From Flammeovirgaceae bacterium UBA1842 (lineage in GTDB: Bacteria; Bacteroidota; Bacteroidia; Cytophagales; Cyclobacteriaceae): 64,000 bases of DNA. Of this stretch, positions 62,301-64,000 are shown in pieces (position 1 is the stretch's first letter; every line of letters starts with the position of its first letter). The translations under genes were made by a program, and so were the position numbers. The stretch covers positions 1 through 64,000 of the forward strand of contig DDIU01000019.1 in NCBI GenBank assembly GCA_002338655.1, read 5' to 3'. The notes under the pieces were generated by a model. The model was given only the letters and a program-made list of their open reading frames with translations, made no database searches and was not told the origin of the DNA.

Positions 62301-63913
62301 CAAAGCCGTTAATAAATGGAAAAGGGGATATAAAAAATGCCGGTCTACATGTTAATTACCTAAATACAACCTATGCATTGGATGGCAACTTCTACCTCAC
62401 CGATCACAAAATTGGTTTCCAAAATATTGATGTGATTGACACCCGCGGAAACCATGGTTCAGTCAATGGCTATATTGGACATGATTATTTTAAAAATATG
62501 TCTATTAATCTGACAGCCAATATCAATGAATTTCAGGTTTTAAATACTACAAGTAAAGACAATAGACTATTCTATGGCAATGGCATTGCCACAGGAACAG
62601 TCAATTTCATTGGCCCTTTTAGTAATATGAATATTATAGCCAATGCACGGACTGACAGAGGAACGCGGATTTTTATTCCAATTGGGGATTCTGAGTCAAT
62701 CGCTAAGGAAGACTATATCAATTTTGTCGATTTTGATACCCACGAGCAAACCCTATTGAAAAATGAATCTCACAAAATAGATTTACGGGGACTGAAATTG
62801 GATTTTGATTTGGATATAACACCGGATGCCTATTGCGAGATTATTTTCGATATAAAATCGGGCGATATCATCAGAGGGCGTGGCAATGGGGACATTAAAC
62901 TACAAATCGATACAAAAGGCGATTTCAATATGTTTGGTGACTATAATATTCAGGAAGGGGGCTATAATTTCACACTTTATAATTTGATCAATAAAGAATT
63001 TGAAATACTACCTGACAGCAAAATTTCGTGGTTTGGAGACCCCTATCAAGGTGTTTTGGACATCAATGCCACTTACAACCAATTGGCTTCGTACAAACCA
63101 CTATTGTCAATAGAACAATATGGAGAAGATAATTTGAATCAATCTGTTGAAATAAACAGAAAATACCAGGCCAATGTCCTTCTTGAAATTGATGGTGCAT
63201 TATTATCACCAACTATAAATTTCGATATTACAAGTGGAAGTTTGCCCCGGAATATTCAACTTGCTTCTGGCGATGTGGTGGACCTAGAATTTGAATTTTT
63301 GAAATTCAAAAACAGTATTGACGAACAAGAACTGAAACGGCAGGTATTTAGTTTAATAATCCTTAGAAAATTCTCGCCCCTACTGTCTTTTGACACGGGT
63401 GGTTCTATAAACAGTAGTGTGAGTGAACTCCTTTCCAATCAACTCAGCTATTGGATAACACAAGTAGATGACAACTTAGAAATAGATGTTGATTTTGGTA
63501 AACTTGACGAGGACGCCTTCAACACATTCCAGCTACGGCTGTCTTATACACTACTCAATGGCAGGCTCCGGATCACCAGGGACGGTGGATTTACCAATCA
63601 GTCAAACAAAGCCGATGTATCTAGCATAGCTGGGGACTGGACATTGGAGTACTTGCTTACAGATGACGGTAAATTTAAAGTAAAGATGTACAATCGTACC
63701 AACTACAATCCAATTAACCCTACAGAAGAAAACCAAAATACGGTAACCACCGGTGTCAGTATTATACACACTCAAAGTTTTGATGAAATAAAGGATTTGT
63801 TCAAAAAGAAGCGCGACAAAATACAGACCAAGCAAAAGAACGATCAGCAAAGCCAAGATGAGGATGCCTCATCAAAAAATAACGAAGCCATAAGAGAAGA
63901 TGAAATGGAGTAA
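59336..63913 (+). CDS. tamB: TamB-like translocation and assembly module protein (AsmA-like)
   Basis: A 1525-residue envelope protein with an N-terminal membrane anchor (about 13-32) and a very long beta-rich body. The C-terminal third (about 1090-1470, with FNMFGDYNIQEGGYNFTLYN, LDINATYNQLASYKPLLS and GSLPRNIQLASG) is the DUF490/TamB domain. TamB-family proteins bridge the inner and outer membrane and carry phospholipids and/or help insert barrel proteins. The start is TTG at 59336: an in-frame TAA is at 59330 and the first ATG would remove the anchor. The next gene begins inside its 3' end. Confidence 0.92.
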   Translation: MAQVIKNRIVKTILWFTFSLFLLLVITAGAVQFPYVQTKLVNYISTKYSQLLGYDISLAKISIRWFDSIEINGLNVKDPEDNQMFFAGSVFIDFDVSSLLNKKDHNVDNIVIDHADLLLTKLYADDDSLQTLNINELIHRIKSLLPSKKQARLRYLLTADNLSITNTRFSYVDQRKDSLDKLFDYYHFSIDSINGDFDEIFTVRDTFSVNIKSLVGIDQSSGLRLNKLVTRFSVSQRAMEFDSLELHAGSSIINNFVRFEYLSTLDLSDFNDKVNIIAHLENSKVNTKDLSLFAPVLSDLNENYQVSGDMKGTVKSFQVRNAHIFFGSGTSLKGNLRMDGLPNVQETFMSLNLTSSYVTIADFKKYTKPSTYQKIEPFEHVSLSAEFLGFPNDFVAKGNFFTEYGKVSSDINLKIHDDISQSTYSGSISMQNFDIGGYTKSNLLSNVTVKGKIKGSGFTLENADFTLDGEIKKIGVNGYGYQNISTNARFTKEFFEGDLSVNDPNLKLTVNGSIDLRAGLNFFNIKAKLDTANLKTLNITQNDLFLHSTIDVNARGLKIDDILGGANLKNTYIKYGENSIQIDSLLLISDKDEDQRIVLLNSNLLNVKILGDFQLTQAYKSLIEVIREYRLSLQNDQEVLAHYYAFKSERAYKDYSLKYDINIKNLNPLLDVFTPGLYISPASKVSGSLTGGYTTILEVDTKLDSVSYKNNIFLNNEIQLNISKISDSTNVLAMVYLASKDQYLNDIGTKDLMFEGIWDNHHIDFEFDLFQKDFENRALISGAIDFLPDTTKLKLESTDLKILDKQWHIQTNNVITISKKEINVDNFSIYNQDQKIALKGAISENPETKMELQLTNIELGNANSLINKNLSGTIDGYADVRDVYNDILIENYITVKKLTIDDFLIGNVKASSSWSNAKKASTVNCDIQRLGFKVLTLTGTYEPYQTNQLNLEADLNNTELKILEPFIDNYFTDIKGTLLGKLNITGELTKPLINGKGDIKNAGLHVNYLNTTYALDGNFYLTDHKIGFQNIDVIDTRGNHGSVNGYIGHDYFKNMSINLTANINEFQVLNTTSKDNRLFYGNGIATGTVNFIGPFSNMNIIANARTDRGTRIFIPIGDSESIAKEDYINFVDFDTHEQTLLKNESHKIDLRGLKLDFDLDITPDAYCEIIFDIKSGDIIRGRGNGDIKLQIDTKGDFNMFGDYNIQEGGYNFTLYNLINKEFEILPDSKISWFGDPYQGVLDINATYNQLASYKPLLSIEQYGEDNLNQSVEINRKYQANVLLEIDGALLSPTINFDITSGSLPRNIQLASGDVVDLEFEFLKFKNSIDEQELKRQVFSLIILRKFSPLLSFDTGGSINSSVSELLSNQLSYWITQVDDNLEIDVDFGKLDEDAFNTFQLRLSYTLLNGRLRITRDGGFTNQSNKADVSSIAGDWTLEYLLTDDGKFKVKMYNRTNYNPINPTEENQNTVTTGVSIIHTQSFDEIKDLFKKKRDKIQTKQKNDQQSQDEDASSKNNEAIREDEME

Positions 63914-64000
63914 ATTATTATTTCTTTTCGCTTTCCTCATCCTTGTCCATTCTGGCTTTTGTCAGGATAGCCTTCGGAATAAGAGACTAAAACCTATGAT
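63900..64000 (+). CDS. 5' end of a secreted protein gene, probable TamA/BamA-like partner (partial)
   Basis: ATG at 63900 overlaps the tamB 3' end by 14 bases. The first 33 codons encode a typical signal peptide: MKWSKLLFLFAFLILVHSG, then FCQ as the likely cleavage site and a basic stretch. The gene runs off the window. Position directly behind tamB suggests the BamA/TamA-type outer-membrane partner, as in many Bacteroidota; the visible part cannot confirm it. Confidence 0.6.
   Translation, partial: MKWSKLLFLFAFLILVHSGFCQDSLRNKRLKPM

Overview
The window comes from a low-GC member of the Bacteroidota, most likely a Cytophagales-type marine or soil bacterium. Evidence for this: a SusC/SusD pair, a type IX secretion sorting domain on an amylase, BatB/BatC aerotolerance proteins, Bacteroidota-type promoters (TTTG-N19-TAnnTTTG) and FtsX-family ABC permeases of about 800 residues. 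Genus cannot be fixed from the sequence alone. A Na+/H+ antiporter and a Na+-coupled neurotransmitter-type symporter hint at a sodium-rich habitat (inference).

Layout. 1-330: tRNA-Arg(TCT) and tRNA-Ser(GCT) on the minus strand with a tRNA 5'-half relic between them. 450-9600: mostly plus-strand housekeeping genes: batB-batC, a thiolase, a MORN-repeat protein, purC, a STAS protein, rnz overlapping a VUT-family queuosine-precursor transporter, then a minus-strand conserved protein I do not recognise. 9788-12544: two sodium-linked transporters. 12569-13367: two TerB-like proteins.

13465-39175 is dominated by starch/maltodextrin use. On the minus strand are a SusE/F-like lipoprotein, a T9SS-secreted GH13 amylase, SusC and SusD; then glpD (probably separate); then a lipoprotein amylase followed closely by pfkA and a ROK sugar kinase. 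On the plus strand are a LacI-family regulator and a tightly packed set: GH31 alpha-glucosidase, two GH13 lipoproteins, an SLC45-like sugar transporter, a CBM48-like/esterase protein and a small beta-barrel. Four CG-centred palindromes of LacI-operator type (about 17153, 28074, 28221 and 29560) lie upstream of the amylase-pfkA-kinase group, of the SusE-led group (two sites) and of the GH31-led group. The proposed model is one LacI-family repressor coupling surface starch breakdown, outer-membrane import, periplasmic trimming, inner-membrane transport and the first steps of glycolysis.

39331-45728: ZIP metal transporter, a membrane-spanning MutS-like ATPase, a urea transporter, an NlpE/META lipoprotein, an acetyltransferase and an acyl-CoA ligase. 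45852-55972: an ABC export locus (two FtsX-like permeases, an ATPase, an HlyD-type adaptor) divergent from an NtrC-type response regulator and a histidine kinase; a near-sigma-54 promoter and GTCCGC repeats in between suggest direct control. 56096-64000: HNH nuclease, NlpC/P60 peptidase, smpB, a thioesterase-fold protein and tsaD on the minus strand, then tamB and the start of a probable outer-membrane partner gene on the plus strand. I saw no CRISPR array, rRNA, insertion sequence or prophage.
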